64,000 nt of DNA, taken from the NCBI RefSeq assembly GCF_000244955.1, contig NZ_CM001439.1, forward strand, positions 3,702,543 through 3,766,542, in the 5' to 3' direction. Shown piece by piece: positions 14,938 through 24,534 of this stretch; the stretch's first letter is position 1, and every line of letters starts with the position of its first letter. Origin of the DNA: Saccharomonospora marina XMU15 (GTDB lineage: Bacteria; Actinomycetota; Actinomycetes; Mycobacteriales; Pseudonocardiaceae). The notes beneath the pieces are model-generated. The model saw only the letters and a program-made list of their open reading frames with translations. It did no database searches and had not been told where the DNA came from. A program made the translations under genes and the position numbers.

Positions 14938-16583
14938 ACCGGGACGCGATGGGGCGGTTGGCCCGCACCGTGCTCCAGCTGCGGCCGCAGCAGGTGGCGC
15001 ACCGGGTACGGCTGCGAACACAACGAGCGGCGCTGCGGCGCTGGCCGGATACCGGTCGCCGGCTGCTCGACACCCCCCGTCCAGCCGTCGCGGGCTGGCC
15101 GTCGGGCTTCATTCCCGTGGACGCGCGCACGCCGACACGGTGGCCCTCGATCGACGAACTCGACGACGGGGTGATCACCTTGCTCGGCCACACCGGCAAG
15201 CTCGGCGACCCCGCCGACTGGAGCCAGCTGCACGAGCCCCAGCTGTGGCGATTCCACCTGCACTACTGGGACTGGGCGTGGCCGCTGGCGCTGCAGCAGG
15301 ATCAGGGTGCGGCGCGTGCGGTGTTCGCGCGGTGGTGGCGCTCGTGGCAGCAGGCGACGGTGTTCGGCCGGTACGACGAGTGGGCTCCGTACGTGGCTTC
15401 GCTGCGCGCGTGGTCCTGGTGCGGTCTCTACGACCACCTCGTCGCCGGAGAGCCACACGAGGACCGGTTTCTGGGCGCGCTGTGGTTGCATCTGCGGTTC
15501 CTGCGGCCGCACCTCGAGCGCGATGTCGGCGGCAACCACCTGGTGAAGAATCTCAAGGCGTTGCTCGGCCTCGCGGTCTTCTTCGGGCAGCAGCGGTTGC
15601 TGGACCGGACACTGCACGCACTGGCGCGGGAGGCGAGCAAGCAGGTGCTGCCCGACGGCGGGCATTTCGAGCGAGCGCCCGCCTACCACTGCCAGGTGCT
15701 CGCCGACCTGATCGACATCGCGGAGTTGCTCGAGGCGGCACGCGGCGACTCGCCGGAATGGCTTACCGCGGCGATCAACCGCATGCGTCGCTTCCTGGGC
15801 CTGGTGTTGCTGCCGGACGGCACCGTGCCGCTGTTCAACGACGGGTACCCGGTTCCCGGCGAGCTCGTCGACGAGCTTCGACCTGGACCACCCGCCGCTG
15901 ACGGGATCACCCTGTTGCCCGACAGCGGCCTCGCGGTGCTCAGGGCGGGTGAGCTGTTCGTCATCGCCGACGTCGGTGAACCATGCCCGCGCGGACTGCC
16001 CGCACACGCCCACGCCGACACGCTGTCCTTCCTGCTCCACGACGGGGCTCGGCGGGTGGTGACGGAGGCAGGAACGTCCACATACGACCAATGTGCGCGG
16101 CGGCGCTTCGAACGCTCGACCGGTGGCCACAGCACCGTGGAGATCGACGACACGGATTCCACGGAGGTGTGGGCAGCGTTCCGCGCGGGCCGCCGCGCAG
16201 GCGCACACGTCGTCGACAGCGCTGACAGCGCCGACCGCGGTGGTGAGCTGGTACTGACGGCCGAGCACGACGGCTACCGCCACCTGAAAGGAGCGCCGGT
16301 ACACCGGCGGACCTGGCGCCTTTCGGACAGCGAGTTGCGGGTCAGCGACGAGGTGCGTGGTCACGGAAGGCACCGCCTGGTGTCACGCGTGTTCCTGGCC
16401 CCAGAGGTGCCCGCCGAGCAGGCGGATCGCTTCGGCGGCGACTGGCGCGTCGAACCCGCAGGCCTCGCCACCGGCTGGGAACGAATCGAACCGGGCACGG
16501 TGCTGCTGCGGGAAACGACCGCGCGGCTGCCCTGGAGTGATGAGTTCCGGTATTCGACGAGCGAGAGGAAAGGTGCGCAGTGA
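14934..16583 (+). CDS. Heparinase II/III-like polysaccharide lyase family protein
   Basis: 549 aa, GTG start overlapping the previous stop. The N-terminal ~320 residues look like the alpha/alpha toroid (LWRFHLHYWDWAWPLA, GNHLVKNLKALLGLAVFF, DGGHFERAPAYHCQVLADL). The C-terminal part carries the beta-sandwich signature HAHADTLSFLLHDG followed by TEAGTSTYD. Family members cleave uronic-acid polysaccharides, and copies inside capsule loci are thought to trim or modify the polymer being made. No signal peptide is visible, so it should be cytoplasmic, which is odd for a lyase and suggests a biosynthetic role. It overlaps the next gene by 4 bases. Confidence 0.85.
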   Translation: MNRDAMGRLARTVLQLRPQQVAHRVRLRTQRAALRRWPDTGRRLLDTPRPAVAGWPSGFIPVDARTPTRWPSIDELDDGVITLLGHTGKLGDPADWSQLHEPQLWRFHLHYWDWAWPLALQQDQGAARAVFARWWRSWQQATVFGRYDEWAPYVASLRAWSWCGLYDHLVAGEPHEDRFLGALWLHLRFLRPHLERDVGGNHLVKNLKALLGLAVFFGQQRLLDRTLHALAREASKQVLPDGGHFERAPAYHCQVLADLIDIAELLEAARGDSPEWLTAAINRMRRFLGLVLLPDGTVPLFNDGYPVPGELVDELRPGPPAADGITLLPDSGLAVLRAGELFVIADVGEPCPRGLPAHAHADTLSFLLHDGARRVVTEAGTSTYDQCARRRFERSTGGHSTVEIDDTDSTEVWAAFRAGRRAGAHVVDSADSADRGGELVLTAEHDGYRHLKGAPVHRRTWRLSDSELRVSDEVRGHGRHRLVSRVFLAPEVPAEQADRFGGDWRVEPAGLATGWERIEPGTVLLRETTARLPWSDEFRYSTSERKGAQ

Positions 16584-18682
16584 AGCAGGTCGTGCAACCC
16601 CTGCGGGGAGGACCGGTCCGCGTCCTCGACGTGCCCCGGCCGACGATCGGCGCCACGGAGGTGCTGGTCAGGACACTTTCCAGTGTCATAAGCCCCGGCA
16701 CGGAGAAGGCCGTGACGTCACTGGCGCGCTCATCACTGCTCGGCAAGGCGAAGGCGCGCCCCGACCTGGTGCGGCAGGTGGTGGCCAAGGCACGCAGCAA
16801 CGGCGTCTCCAGCGCGGCCAAGGCCGTGATCAGCAGGCTCGACTCCGACACCCCGCTCGGCTACTCGGCGTCCGGCATCGCGCTCGAGGTCGGCGAGGCC
16901 GTCAGCGGTATTCGACCGGGAATGCTCGTGGCCACCGGCGGTGCGGGCCGGGCCAACCACGCCGAGTTCCAGGCTGTGCCCGGGTTGCTGTGCACCCCCG
17001 TCCCGGAGGGCGTTTCGGCGCAGGACGCGGCTTTCGCGACGCTGGGCTCCATCGCGCTGCACGGTGTGCGGCTCGCCGAGGTCGGCCCCGGATCGAAGGT
17101 CGTCGTTGTCGGTCTCGGGCTGGTGGGCCAGCTGGCGGCGAGGCTGCTGCTCGCCAGCGGATGTGACGTCGCGGGCATCGACGTCGCCGAGCAACCGCTC
17201 GCCACGGCACGGGCGTCGGGTGTGTACGGACTGCGCGAGGAAGGTGAGGAAACGACGGACGCGGTGCTCACCTGGACCAGGGGCAGGGGCGCGGACGCGG
17301 TGCTGCTGTGTGCCTCGGGCGCGTCGTCCGAAGCCGTCAACCGCACACCCGCGCTGTGCCGTGACCGTGCTGCCGTGGTCGTCGTCGGCGACGTCGGCCT
17401 CGACATCGCACGGAAGCCGTTCTACGAGCGCGAGCTTTCCGTGCGGTTCGCGCGTTCCTACGGTCCTGGGCGCTACGAGCGCTCCTACGAGGAGTACGGC
17501 GTCGATTTCCCGGCCGGACACGTTCGCTGGACCGAGGGTCGCAACCTCGAGGCGGTACTGGATCTGCTCGCCTCTCGGCGGATCACGGTGGACGATCTGG
17601 TGACACACCGCTTCGAAATCGGGGAAGCGGGTAAGGCCTACCAACTCATCGAGAGCGGCAGCGAGCCATACCTGGCCGTGCAGCTTCGGTACCCGGACGA
17701 CAGGGTCGAGCAGGGGCCGGTGCGGTTGCGGCAGCCGAGTACGCGCTCCGGCTCCGGTGTCGGCTGGCTGGGTGCGGGCTCGTTCTCCACGAGTGTGCTG
17801 CTGCCCGCTTTCCGGCAGGCGGGCTTCGAGCGGTTCGTTTCCGTCGCCTCCGCGCAGGGCCTTTCGGCACGCAAGGTGGCTGAGCGGTTCGGGTTCGAGC
17901 AGGCCGTTTCGGAACCGGGCGAGGTGATCGACGACCCGGCCGTCGATGTCGTGGTGATCGCCACGCCGCACGACACACACGCGGAACTGGTGCTGCGCGC
18001 GCTGCGAGCGGGCAAGCACGTGTGGTGCGAGAAGCCTCCGGTGCTCACCGTGGACGAAGCCGAGGAACTGACAAGGCTGGCCGGGCAGTCGCCCGGTGTC
18101 CTCTTCATCGGATACAACCGGCGCTGGTCCCCCGCACTGGCAGCGGTGAAGGATCACCTCGGCGAAGCCTCTCCCCGCACGGTGGTCTACCGCGTCGCGG
18201 CCGGCGAACTGCCCGGCGATCACTGGTACCACGACCGCCGCCAGGGTGGCCGGCTTCGCGGGGAGATGTGCCATTTCGTGGACACCTGCTGCGCCCTCAC
18301 CGGCTCGGCGCCCGAGGTCGTCTCCGCGGTCGCCGGCAGCACCGGCGAACTCGGGCTGGCCGATGACGTCGGGCTGCTGATCCGGCACCGGGACGGCTCG
18401 GTGTCCACGGTCAGCTACTGCGCCTCCTCCCCCGCCGGTGCGGGCAAGGAACGGGTGGAGGTGCTGGCAGGCGATCGGCACGCCGTCATCGAGGACTACC
18501 GCAGGATCGTCCTGGACGGACGCAGGCGTTCGTGGAGCACGCAGGACAAGGGGCACAAGGCGGCGGTCAGCGCGTTCCACGCGGCCGTGCGGGAAAGCGA
18601 CAACCCGGCCGTCACCGAGCAACTGTTGCTGTCCACCAACGCAACCCTCGCCGCCCTCCGCTCCATTCACCACGTGCACTGA
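16580..18682 (+). CDS. Bi-domain oxidoreductase: zinc-alcohol-dehydrogenase-like plus Gfo/Idh/MocA
   Basis: 700 aa, a natural fusion. Residues ~1-360 are an MDR/alcohol-dehydrogenase-like domain (SPGTEK near the start, VVVVGLGLVGQLAARLL Rossmann motif). Residues ~385-700 are a Gfo/Idh/MocA oxidoreductase (VGWLGAGSFSTSVLLPAF, ATPHDTHAELVLRALRAGKHVWCEKPPVLT). This two-domain protein is common in O-antigen and capsule loci beside heparinase-like genes, where it probably oxidises or epimerises a nucleotide- or lipid-linked uronic sugar. The GTG at 16580 overlaps the heparinase stop. Substrate unknown. Confidence 0.88.
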   Translation: MKQVVQPLRGGPVRVLDVPRPTIGATEVLVRTLSSVISPGTEKAVTSLARSSLLGKAKARPDLVRQVVAKARSNGVSSAAKAVISRLDSDTPLGYSASGIALEVGEAVSGIRPGMLVATGGAGRANHAEFQAVPGLLCTPVPEGVSAQDAAFATLGSIALHGVRLAEVGPGSKVVVVGLGLVGQLAARLLLASGCDVAGIDVAEQPLATARASGVYGLREEGEETTDAVLTWTRGRGADAVLLCASGASSEAVNRTPALCRDRAAVVVVGDVGLDIARKPFYERELSVRFARSYGPGRYERSYEEYGVDFPAGHVRWTEGRNLEAVLDLLASRRITVDDLVTHRFEIGEAGKAYQLIESGSEPYLAVQLRYPDDRVEQGPVRLRQPSTRSGSGVGWLGAGSFSTSVLLPAFRQAGFERFVSVASAQGLSARKVAERFGFEQAVSEPGEVIDDPAVDVVVIATPHDTHAELVLRALRAGKHVWCEKPPVLTVDEAEELTRLAGQSPGVLFIGYNRRWSPALAAVKDHLGEASPRTVVYRVAAGELPGDHWYHDRRQGGRLRGEMCHFVDTCCALTGSAPEVVSAVAGSTGELGLADDVGLLIRHRDGSVSTVSYCASSPAGAGKERVEVLAGDRHAVIEDYRRIVLDGRRRSWSTQDKGHKAAVSAFHAAVRESDNPAVTEQLLLSTNATLAALRSIHHVH

Positions 18683-18719
18683 CGAGACCGCGACCGCAAG
18701 GCGGAAGGAGGAGCCACGC

Positions 18720-20507
18720 GTGTGTGGAATAGCCGGGGTCGCCCACACCGGAGACCGGCGAGACCTGCCCGGCAGCGCGCAGGTGCTCGCCCACCGTGGC
18801 CCCGACGGCGGGCGATCGGTCGGTTGGGACGCGAATCGGGCAACCGGTGTACTCGGTCACGACCGGCTGGCCATTGTGGACCTGTCCGAGCGTGGGCAGC
18901 AACCGATGTCCGACGAGCATGGTCGGTTCCTGGTCGCCTTCAACGGCGAGATCTACAACCACGCCGAGTTACGGCGGCTGTGCCAGACCAGAGGCCACCG
19001 GATACGCGGCCGCATGGACGGTGAGGTGATCGTCCATCTGTGGGAGGACGAAGGCGAGGAGTGCCTGCGGCGGCTCAACGGGATCTTCGCCGTCGCGGTC
19101 GTCGACACGGCCACCGGCACGGTGTGGTTGGCCCGCGACCCGGTCGGGGTCAAGCCGCTCTACCACATCGCCGAGCGAACCGAGTTGTGGTTCGCCTCCG
19201 AACCACGGGCGATCGGTGAGCTGGGCGCCGACCTCGGAGCGCCCGACGTGGTGGCGCTCGCGCAGTTCCTCACCTTTCTCTGGATTCCCGATCCCAGAAC
19301 ACCGTTCTCGCGCGTGCGCTCCGTGCGGCCGGGCCACGTCATGCGCTGGCGGCCCGGCCGCGGACCGGTGAGCAGGCGCTACACGGCCCCGCTGTATCCG
19401 GAGCCCGACGCCAAGAGCCTGGACGTGCCGACAGCCATGTCGGAGCTGGAACAGCAACTGGACGCGGCGTGCGCGCGGCAGTTACTCGGGGACGTCCCTG
19501 TGGGGCTGATGGCATCCGGTGGGATCGACAGCAGCCTGCTGTGGTGGCAGGCTCACGATCGGCTGGACGGAGCCTATACGATCGAATGGTCGCGCGACGC
19601 CGACGGAGAGCGGCTCGACGAGGACGCCGAAGCGGTTCGAGCGCTGCGTAACGAGTTGGGTTCACCGACCACTTTCATCGAGGGGGTGGCCGGTGGGCAA
19701 ATTCCGGCTCCGCCGAGCGGTGACCTGTTCGCCGACCCCGCGTACGAGCTCACCCGGCTGATCGCCGCGCGGGCACGGCGGGATGGGTGCAAGGTGCTGT
19801 GGTCCGGTCAGGGGGGCGACGAACTCCTCGGCGGGTATCGCAGGCACCGGGTGGCATGGCTGCTGGAGGATGCGTTCGCCGGAGTGCTGAGCACGCTGCG
19901 CCCGGTGACGAGGATGCTGCGGGCCGGCAGTCCGAGGAACGAGTACGCGACTCGGCTCGTGCGTGCTGCCTCCGGCAAGGATTTCTTCGAGCGGTACCTG
20001 CACCTGTGCACCTACTCCGACGCCGACGACAGGGCCAGGGTGCTGGGCTGCTCGTCGGCGGAGGTCGCCGACGAGGTCGTGTGGAGCAGTCATCGCGAGA
20101 TCTACGACGCATTGCCGCAGGGGCTGTCCGCGTTGCGGCGCGCACTCGCGCTCGACCTCAACGTCTATCTGCCCGGACTCGGACTCGCCTACGTGGACAG
20201 AGCCGGCATGGAGTACGGGGTGGAGGTTCGGGTTCCCTGGCTCGACCTGGAACTCGTGCGCTGGAGCCTCACCCTTCCCGACAAGGCGCTCGCCGCCGAC
20301 GGTGGCAAGGCGCCCGCCCGCGCGCTCGCTCGCAAGGCGCTGCCCCCGCTGATCGCCGACCGGCCGAAGCGCGGGTTCGCCGCACCTATCGACCGGGTGA
20401 GGCGATCCGACCGGACAGCCGGTTCCAGAGGCCACCGGCAGGGCGACTACTTCGCCCGTGCCGCCGAAATCGTCCACACCCTGTCCGATACCCGGAGGAT
20501 CGCGTGA
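18720..20507 (+). CDS. asnB: Glutamine-hydrolysing asparagine-synthase-type amidotransferase
   Basis: 595 aa. The GTG at 18720 gives an N-terminal nucleophile right after the start (V/M-C2-GIAG), with HRGPDGG and FNGEIYNHAELR completing the class II glutaminase domain. The synthetase domain has the PP-loop SGGIDS at residues 266-271. AsnB-like proteins in polysaccharide loci amidate uronic-acid sugars instead of aspartate, and wecB/wecC in the same operon would supply ManNAcA; this is inference. An AAGGCGGAAGGAGG ribosome site precedes the start. There is a 37-base gap after the bi-domain gene, and the stop overlaps the methyltransferase start. Confidence 0.88.
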   Translation: MCGIAGVAHTGDRRDLPGSAQVLAHRGPDGGRSVGWDANRATGVLGHDRLAIVDLSERGQQPMSDEHGRFLVAFNGEIYNHAELRRLCQTRGHRIRGRMDGEVIVHLWEDEGEECLRRLNGIFAVAVVDTATGTVWLARDPVGVKPLYHIAERTELWFASEPRAIGELGADLGAPDVVALAQFLTFLWIPDPRTPFSRVRSVRPGHVMRWRPGRGPVSRRYTAPLYPEPDAKSLDVPTAMSELEQQLDAACARQLLGDVPVGLMASGGIDSSLLWWQAHDRLDGAYTIEWSRDADGERLDEDAEAVRALRNELGSPTTFIEGVAGGQIPAPPSGDLFADPAYELTRLIAARARRDGCKVLWSGQGGDELLGGYRRHRVAWLLEDAFAGVLSTLRPVTRMLRAGSPRNEYATRLVRAASGKDFFERYLHLCTYSDADDRARVLGCSSAEVADEVVWSSHREIYDALPQGLSALRRALALDLNVYLPGLGLAYVDRAGMEYGVEVRVPWLDLELVRWSLTLPDKALAADGGKAPARALARKALPPLIADRPKRGFAAPIDRVRRSDRTAGSRGHRQGDYFARAAEIVHTLSDTRRIA

Positions 20508-21253
20508 CCGACAGCGTGCAGGCGGAACGACTGAAGCGTGCCGTCGCGGAGTTCTGGGAGGCGGATGCCTGCGGTGAACGCTACGGCGACGACCAGGAAC
20601 GCATCCGGTACCAGCTCGAGCCCGAGGTGCCGACGTTCGCGAACTTCCCTTCGGGCCGGGGCCGCGACGTGCTCGAAATCGGTGTCGGTATGGGCGCGGA
20701 CCTGCTCAGCTGGGCGAAGGCAGGCGCGAGAGTGACCGGTGTCGACCTCACCGAACGTGCTGTCGAGTTCACCGGTCAGCGGCTTCGGTCTGCGGGCCTT
20801 TCCGGTGAGGTACGGGTGGCCGACGCCGAGGCACTGCCGTTTCCGGACGCGTCGTTCGACATCGTCTGGTCCTGGGGAGTACTGCACCACACGCCACGTT
20901 CGCGCACCGCATTGCGGGAAGCGGCCCGTGTCCTTCGCCCGGGCGGCCGGTACGCGGTGATGGTGTATCACCGCCGATCCTGGCTCGCGCTGGCGGCGTG
21001 GGTCCGCTTCGGCCTGCTGCGAGCGCGGCCCGCGATGTCGCTACGTGAGGCCGTGTCGCACATCGAGAGCCCGGGCACCCAGGCCTTCACCGCGAAGGAG
21101 ATCCACCAAACGGTCGGCGACCTGCTGGCAGATCTTCGGGTGCGTCCCGTGCTGACCCACTGGGACCGCAGGGTGGCACCAGGCATCTCGCAACTGCTCG
21201 GCGACCGCGCGGGCTGGTTCCTGTTGGTCGAGGGATGGAAGTCCATCACCTGA
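20504..21253 (+). CDS. Class I SAM-dependent methyltransferase
   Basis: 249 aa from a GTG that overlaps the asnB stop. Motif I is VLEIGVGMGAD, followed by VTGVDLTERAVE, and FDIVWSWGVLHHTP and REAARVLRPGGRYAVMVYHRRSW form the remaining SAM-binding core of the Methyltransf_11 group. It is the last gene of the tightly coupled + strand polysaccharide operon and probably adds an O- or N-methyl group to a sugar in the repeat unit. A ~500-base non-coding stretch follows. Confidence 0.85.
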   Translation: MTDSVQAERLKRAVAEFWEADACGERYGDDQERIRYQLEPEVPTFANFPSGRGRDVLEIGVGMGADLLSWAKAGARVTGVDLTERAVEFTGQRLRSAGLSGEVRVADAEALPFPDASFDIVWSWGVLHHTPRSRTALREAARVLRPGGRYAVMVYHRRSWLALAAWVRFGLLRARPAMSLREAVSHIESPGTQAFTAKEIHQTVGDLLADLRVRPVLTHWDRRVAPGISQLLGDRAGWFLLVEGWKSIT

Positions 21254-21757
21254 CCGATACGCGCGGTCGCTCGTTGGTCTTGACATCCCGCTGAAGCCAC
21301 GCCAGACCGGCAGATGTCGCAAGAAGGTTGATCCTACTCCACACCACCGTCGGGAGGGAGGGTCTGCCGCAGGAATTGGGAGTCGGCTCGGGTACCAGGA
21401 GCTGGCGGCGGTGACGGTACCGGCAGCAAGCGGGATGTTCGCCAGATTGCCGGAGGTGTTGCTGACCGACGGTGGCGATGCCGGGCTGGCCAGCAGCACC
21501 TCATCGGTGGCGACCAAATCACCCAACTCCTCCCGTTGATCGACGCGATCGCCGGTACACGGATGTCGGGAGCCCGCGCCACCGGCGTCATCTGCCGGCG
21601 CGGACTCACCGAAACAAAGCGTTTGACACGATGTCGGCGTATTTGCGGAAGCCTGTCGAATCAAGCATCGCCACAACGCCACCCACGCCAGCTTGTACCC
21701 AAATGGGCGCCCTTTCACGCATACGAATTTCCCAATAACACAGATACCATATCACTC
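21254..21757. other. Non-coding gap with a possible transposase remnant
   Basis: No intact gene is supported over ~500 bases. One + strand frame around 21479-21560 reads AGQQHLIGGDQITQLLPLIDAI, which resembles the segment before the second catalytic Asp of IS5-type DDE transposases, but flanking reading is broken. The 3' end (from ~21700) turns A/T-rich and may be the promoter of the next methyltransferase gene. The base composition break begins here. Confidence 0.4.
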
Positions 21758-22537
21758 ATGTCCTCCACGCTGACGCAACGCTGCTACAGGTTCTACATGT
21801 CGACCCATTCGGGCCTCAACGACCACACTGCCTGCCAGCTGATCTACAAGCGAGACATAAAACCCAGACTCCCCACAGAAACCCATCGCATGCGCGTCCT
21901 CGACATCGGATGTGGCCAAGGAACATTGGTTAAACTGATGCGCGAGGACGGCCTTGACGCGTGGGGGGTGGATATCAGTGAAGAACAAGTCGACCTCGCA
22001 CGCGCCGAGGGAATCACACAAATCTTCCTGGCGGACCTTCAAGAATTCTTGGAAAACAGCGAATCAACCTGGGACGTCGTTGTCGCCAACGACATTCTGG
22101 AACACCTCCAAAAACAAGCAGTTCTGGACACTTTCGATCGCGTCCATAAGTCTTTGACGCCTGGCGGTATCTTTCTGGCCCGTGTGCCAAATGCTGTGAG
22201 CCCCGTCGGTGGGCACGTCATGTACGGTGACATCACCCATGAGACGTGGTTCACTCGACGCAACGTCGCCCAACTGGCCGCGGTCTCGGGGTTCGATTCC
22301 ATCGAGACATTCCCGTGCCCTCCTCCTGCCCATGGGTTGAAGAGTTGCGCACGCCTCGCCGCATGGAAGGTCATCAGCGGATTATTCAAGTTGGCACTTA
22401 CCGCAGAAACCGGACAACTCCGAGGTCATGTCGTAACTCAGAATTTGACCTTCGTAGCGCATAAGAGTAGTGCGGGAGTTGCCCGCGATCTGGTCCGCGA
22501 TCTCGACGGGGGCTCCACATCCTCCAACTCGAGCTGA
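21758..22537 (+). CDS. SAM-dependent methyltransferase (Methyltransf_23-like), low G+C
   Basis: 259 aa. Motif I is VLDIGCGQGTLVKLM (residues ~46-60), followed by WGVDISEEQVDLA and the Methyltransf_23-style WDVVVANDILEHL and PGGIFLARVPNAVSP. The start is the first ATG that keeps the whole fold; it has no good Shine-Dalgarno and the upstream DNA is A/T-rich, so the mRNA may be leaderless. Estimated by eye the gene is about 55% G+C, far below its left neighbours, which points to transfer from another genome. Likely modifies a sugar or lipid intermediate of the surface polymer. Confidence 0.82.
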   Translation: MSSTLTQRCYRFYMSTHSGLNDHTACQLIYKRDIKPRLPTETHRMRVLDIGCGQGTLVKLMREDGLDAWGVDISEEQVDLARAEGITQIFLADLQEFLENSESTWDVVVANDILEHLQKQAVLDTFDRVHKSLTPGGIFLARVPNAVSPVGGHVMYGDITHETWFTRRNVAQLAAVSGFDSIETFPCPPPAHGLKSCARLAAWKVISGLFKLALTAETGQLRGHVVTQNLTFVAHKSSAGVARDLVRDLDGGSTSSNSS

Positions 22538-22846
22538 CAGGCCTTCTTCCGCGGCTGGACCAGTTCCGTCCTTCCCCGCACTCTTGGGCCCGCGACCTGG
22601 GTAAACGGTGTAGGCAGTGTCAGCGGCCACGCCGAATCCCGCGGCGTAGAGCCTGTCCGACCGTGCTCGCGGGATGCGTCGTGTCCCACCGTGCTCGGGC
22701 AGATGCGGGTGACGCCCGGACCAACCGTCGCCGATCACGGATACCTCGCGACGGTGAGGCCGAGCACCTCCTCCAACGTCGGCGCGGTGACAGCCGAAGG
22801 CCGGTCACTTCGTGGACGTGTTTCGTGCTGCTGATCGGAAGGCAGA
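22538..22846. other. 309-base gap between convergent genes, nothing recognised
   Basis: Short open stretches exist in all three minus-strand frames with no continuous frame or known domain. This could be a decayed gene, but I cannot identify one. No clear terminator hairpin was found. Confidence 0.4.
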
Positions 22847-24409
22847 TCAGGTCTGAGATCCGATCTTCTTACGCGTGGAAGCGATCTGCACTCCCACAAC
22901 CGCGGTTACGATCATGGAAGCGGCACTGACCAGTATCTGGTACACACCCATCTCACCTTTGACCAGGACGGGTAGGAATACCAACATGAAGAACATCGCA
23001 CGTGGATCGTTTTCCGGCCGAAACAACGTGTCGAAAAGTCGGAAAATCGCACCGAAAAGGAACATTCCTATCACCACGGGAATCCATCCGCCGTGCCGAT
23101 ACAGATCGCCGAGCGGTGTAACCGCGGCGGCAGAATAGTTGTCGCGCGACGTACTGAAGTACTCCTGGTAGAACTCGTAGCCGCTGGCAAATATGGGTTT
23201 GTCCGGCCAGATCAACCGGGGAACAGCCCCGACAAAGGGAGCGTAAAGAAATTCCGTCGGACTGTGGTACGGAACGTATTCGGGAGTCTTCTGCAGGATG
23301 ATAGCGACGTTCCCGGTCTCGCGGATCCGCCCCAGCAGTGTCGTTGTCGAGTCGGTTATGACCGGCAGCACCTCGCCGGTTCGCAGAACATCCCCGAGAA
23401 CATTCGGCGCCCGCTCCGCCGCTTCACTCGGCGCCAGCCGTCCCGAATCCGTACGAACGACCTCCCGGTACGCGTTGTTAAAGGGCAGCACGACCCAGAC
23501 GAACAACAGGGTTCCGATCAGAAGCACCCTCAACAGGACTTTGCCGCGCACGGCACCGTACGGGATCAAAATAGCGAGTGCGGTAACCACGAACGACTGC
23601 TTTCCACCCGCGAGCGCGCCGAAGAACACCTCGACAAGGGCGAGGATCAGCAGTATCGCGTAGTCGCCCTTGCTTGCGGTCGTGAATGCCCGGTAGGCAG
23701 CGACCATCACAGCGAAAACGGTCAGTGTGGAAAGCACAGCCAAGATCTGCCTGTGGGCGGTCGAGTCCGACACCAACTGGCTGGCGTCTCCCACATAGCC
23801 GAGCCGGTCGCTGGCGATCACGCTGGTGATTCTTGCGACCGACCCGATGGCGAAAAGGGCCCATACCGCTCCATGGCCCCGCAGTGCCGGCTCGGTCCCG
23901 TGGAGCAGTACACCCACAACGCGGCGAGCCGACGCGTAGCCGACGCGAGGCAAGCCCACCAGATAACCGACCGCCCACAGAACTATGCCGACACTGGCGA
24001 GTCTCAGCGCGTCTACCACGCTGCTCAGCGAGACGACGGTGACGGAACCGGCGAGCGGCAGCCACCACGTCACCGTACTTATCCCGAAGGTGAGCATCAC
24101 CCACACCGCGTACCAGGGCCCCAGCCGCCAACGTGCGATACCCCGGCGATTCAACGGCAGGACCAGTGTAAGCCGCAGCGCCGCGCAGGCGAGTGCGATA
24201 ACCGACACCATACCCAGCGTCATTCGCGTTGACACGCCGAAGGCGAACAACCCGTCCAACAGCATCGGCAGGGCCCCTGCGGCCACCAGCAAGATCGTCG
24301 AAAGCACCTTCGTCGAGGGCAGCCGCGTCGCCCCGTCAGCGAGGAACGAATCTCGCTCCGTCCCGAGCCTAGGCGTTCCCGCATCCTTCGTTTCGGCACC
24401 AGAGGTCAT
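22847..24409 (-). CDS. Wzy-like oligosaccharide repeat-unit polymerase
   Basis: 520 aa, about twelve hydrophobic spans from residue ~35 onward. A large non-membrane loop around residues 300-420 contains NAYREVVRTDSGRL, the RIRETGNVAIILQKTPEY segment and the FVGAVPRLIWPDKP motif. The RLIWPDKP plus PLGDLYRHGG pattern is characteristic of O-antigen/EPS polymerases of the Wzy type. It would join lipid-linked repeats on the outer face of the membrane. The flippase gene is two genes upstream on the same strand, matching a Wzx/Wzy pathway. ATG start with no competing alternatives. Confidence 0.82.
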   Translation of the reverse strand: MTSGAETKDAGTPRLGTERDSFLADGATRLPSTKVLSTILLVAAGALPMLLDGLFAFGVSTRMTLGMVSVIALACAALRLTLVLPLNRRGIARWRLGPWYAVWVMLTFGISTVTWWLPLAGSVTVVSLSSVVDALRLASVGIVLWAVGYLVGLPRVGYASARRVVGVLLHGTEPALRGHGAVWALFAIGSVARITSVIASDRLGYVGDASQLVSDSTAHRQILAVLSTLTVFAVMVAAYRAFTTASKGDYAILLILALVEVFFGALAGGKQSFVVTALAILIPYGAVRGKVLLRVLLIGTLLFVWVVLPFNNAYREVVRTDSGRLAPSEAAERAPNVLGDVLRTGEVLPVITDSTTTLLGRIRETGNVAIILQKTPEYVPYHSPTEFLYAPFVGAVPRLIWPDKPIFASGYEFYQEYFSTSRDNYSAAAVTPLGDLYRHGGWIPVVIGMFLFGAIFRLFDTLFRPENDPRAMFFMLVFLPVLVKGEMGVYQILVSAASMIVTAVVGVQIASTRKKIGSQT

Positions 24410-24445
24410 GTCGGTCTCTCAGTGTCGGCGATCGTTGTTGCGGCG

Positions 24446-24462
24446 GTTGAGAGTTCCTCAAC
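24446..24462. repeat. Small inverted repeat upstream of the Wzy-like gene
   Basis: GTTGAG and its complement CTCAAC are separated by five bases (AGTTC). It lies in the 125-base gap between the FkbM methyltransferase stop and the polymerase start, so it may be an operator or weak hairpin. Evidence is limited to the symmetry. Confidence 0.25.
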
Positions 24463-24534
24463 GCTGCCGTGCCGGGCGGTTTCGACCACTGTCGCGGCCG
24501 ACAGGCTTCTCCGTTCCTCCGCAGCCCCGGGCGA

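Noticed and set aside
21041..21718. 225-aa minus-strand ORF across the end of the methyltransferase gene and the gap
   Set aside because: Overlaps the methyltransferase 3' end antisense, has no recognisable domain and poor start context.
22538..22846. Minus-strand fragments as a hidden gene or transposase
   Set aside because: No frame stays open for a domain-length stretch; the content is not recognisable, so it is recorded only as a gap.
23093..24232. 379-aa + strand ORF opposite the Wzy-like gene
   Set aside because: Polar, Arg/Gln/His-rich shadow of the membrane-protein coding strand; no start signal.
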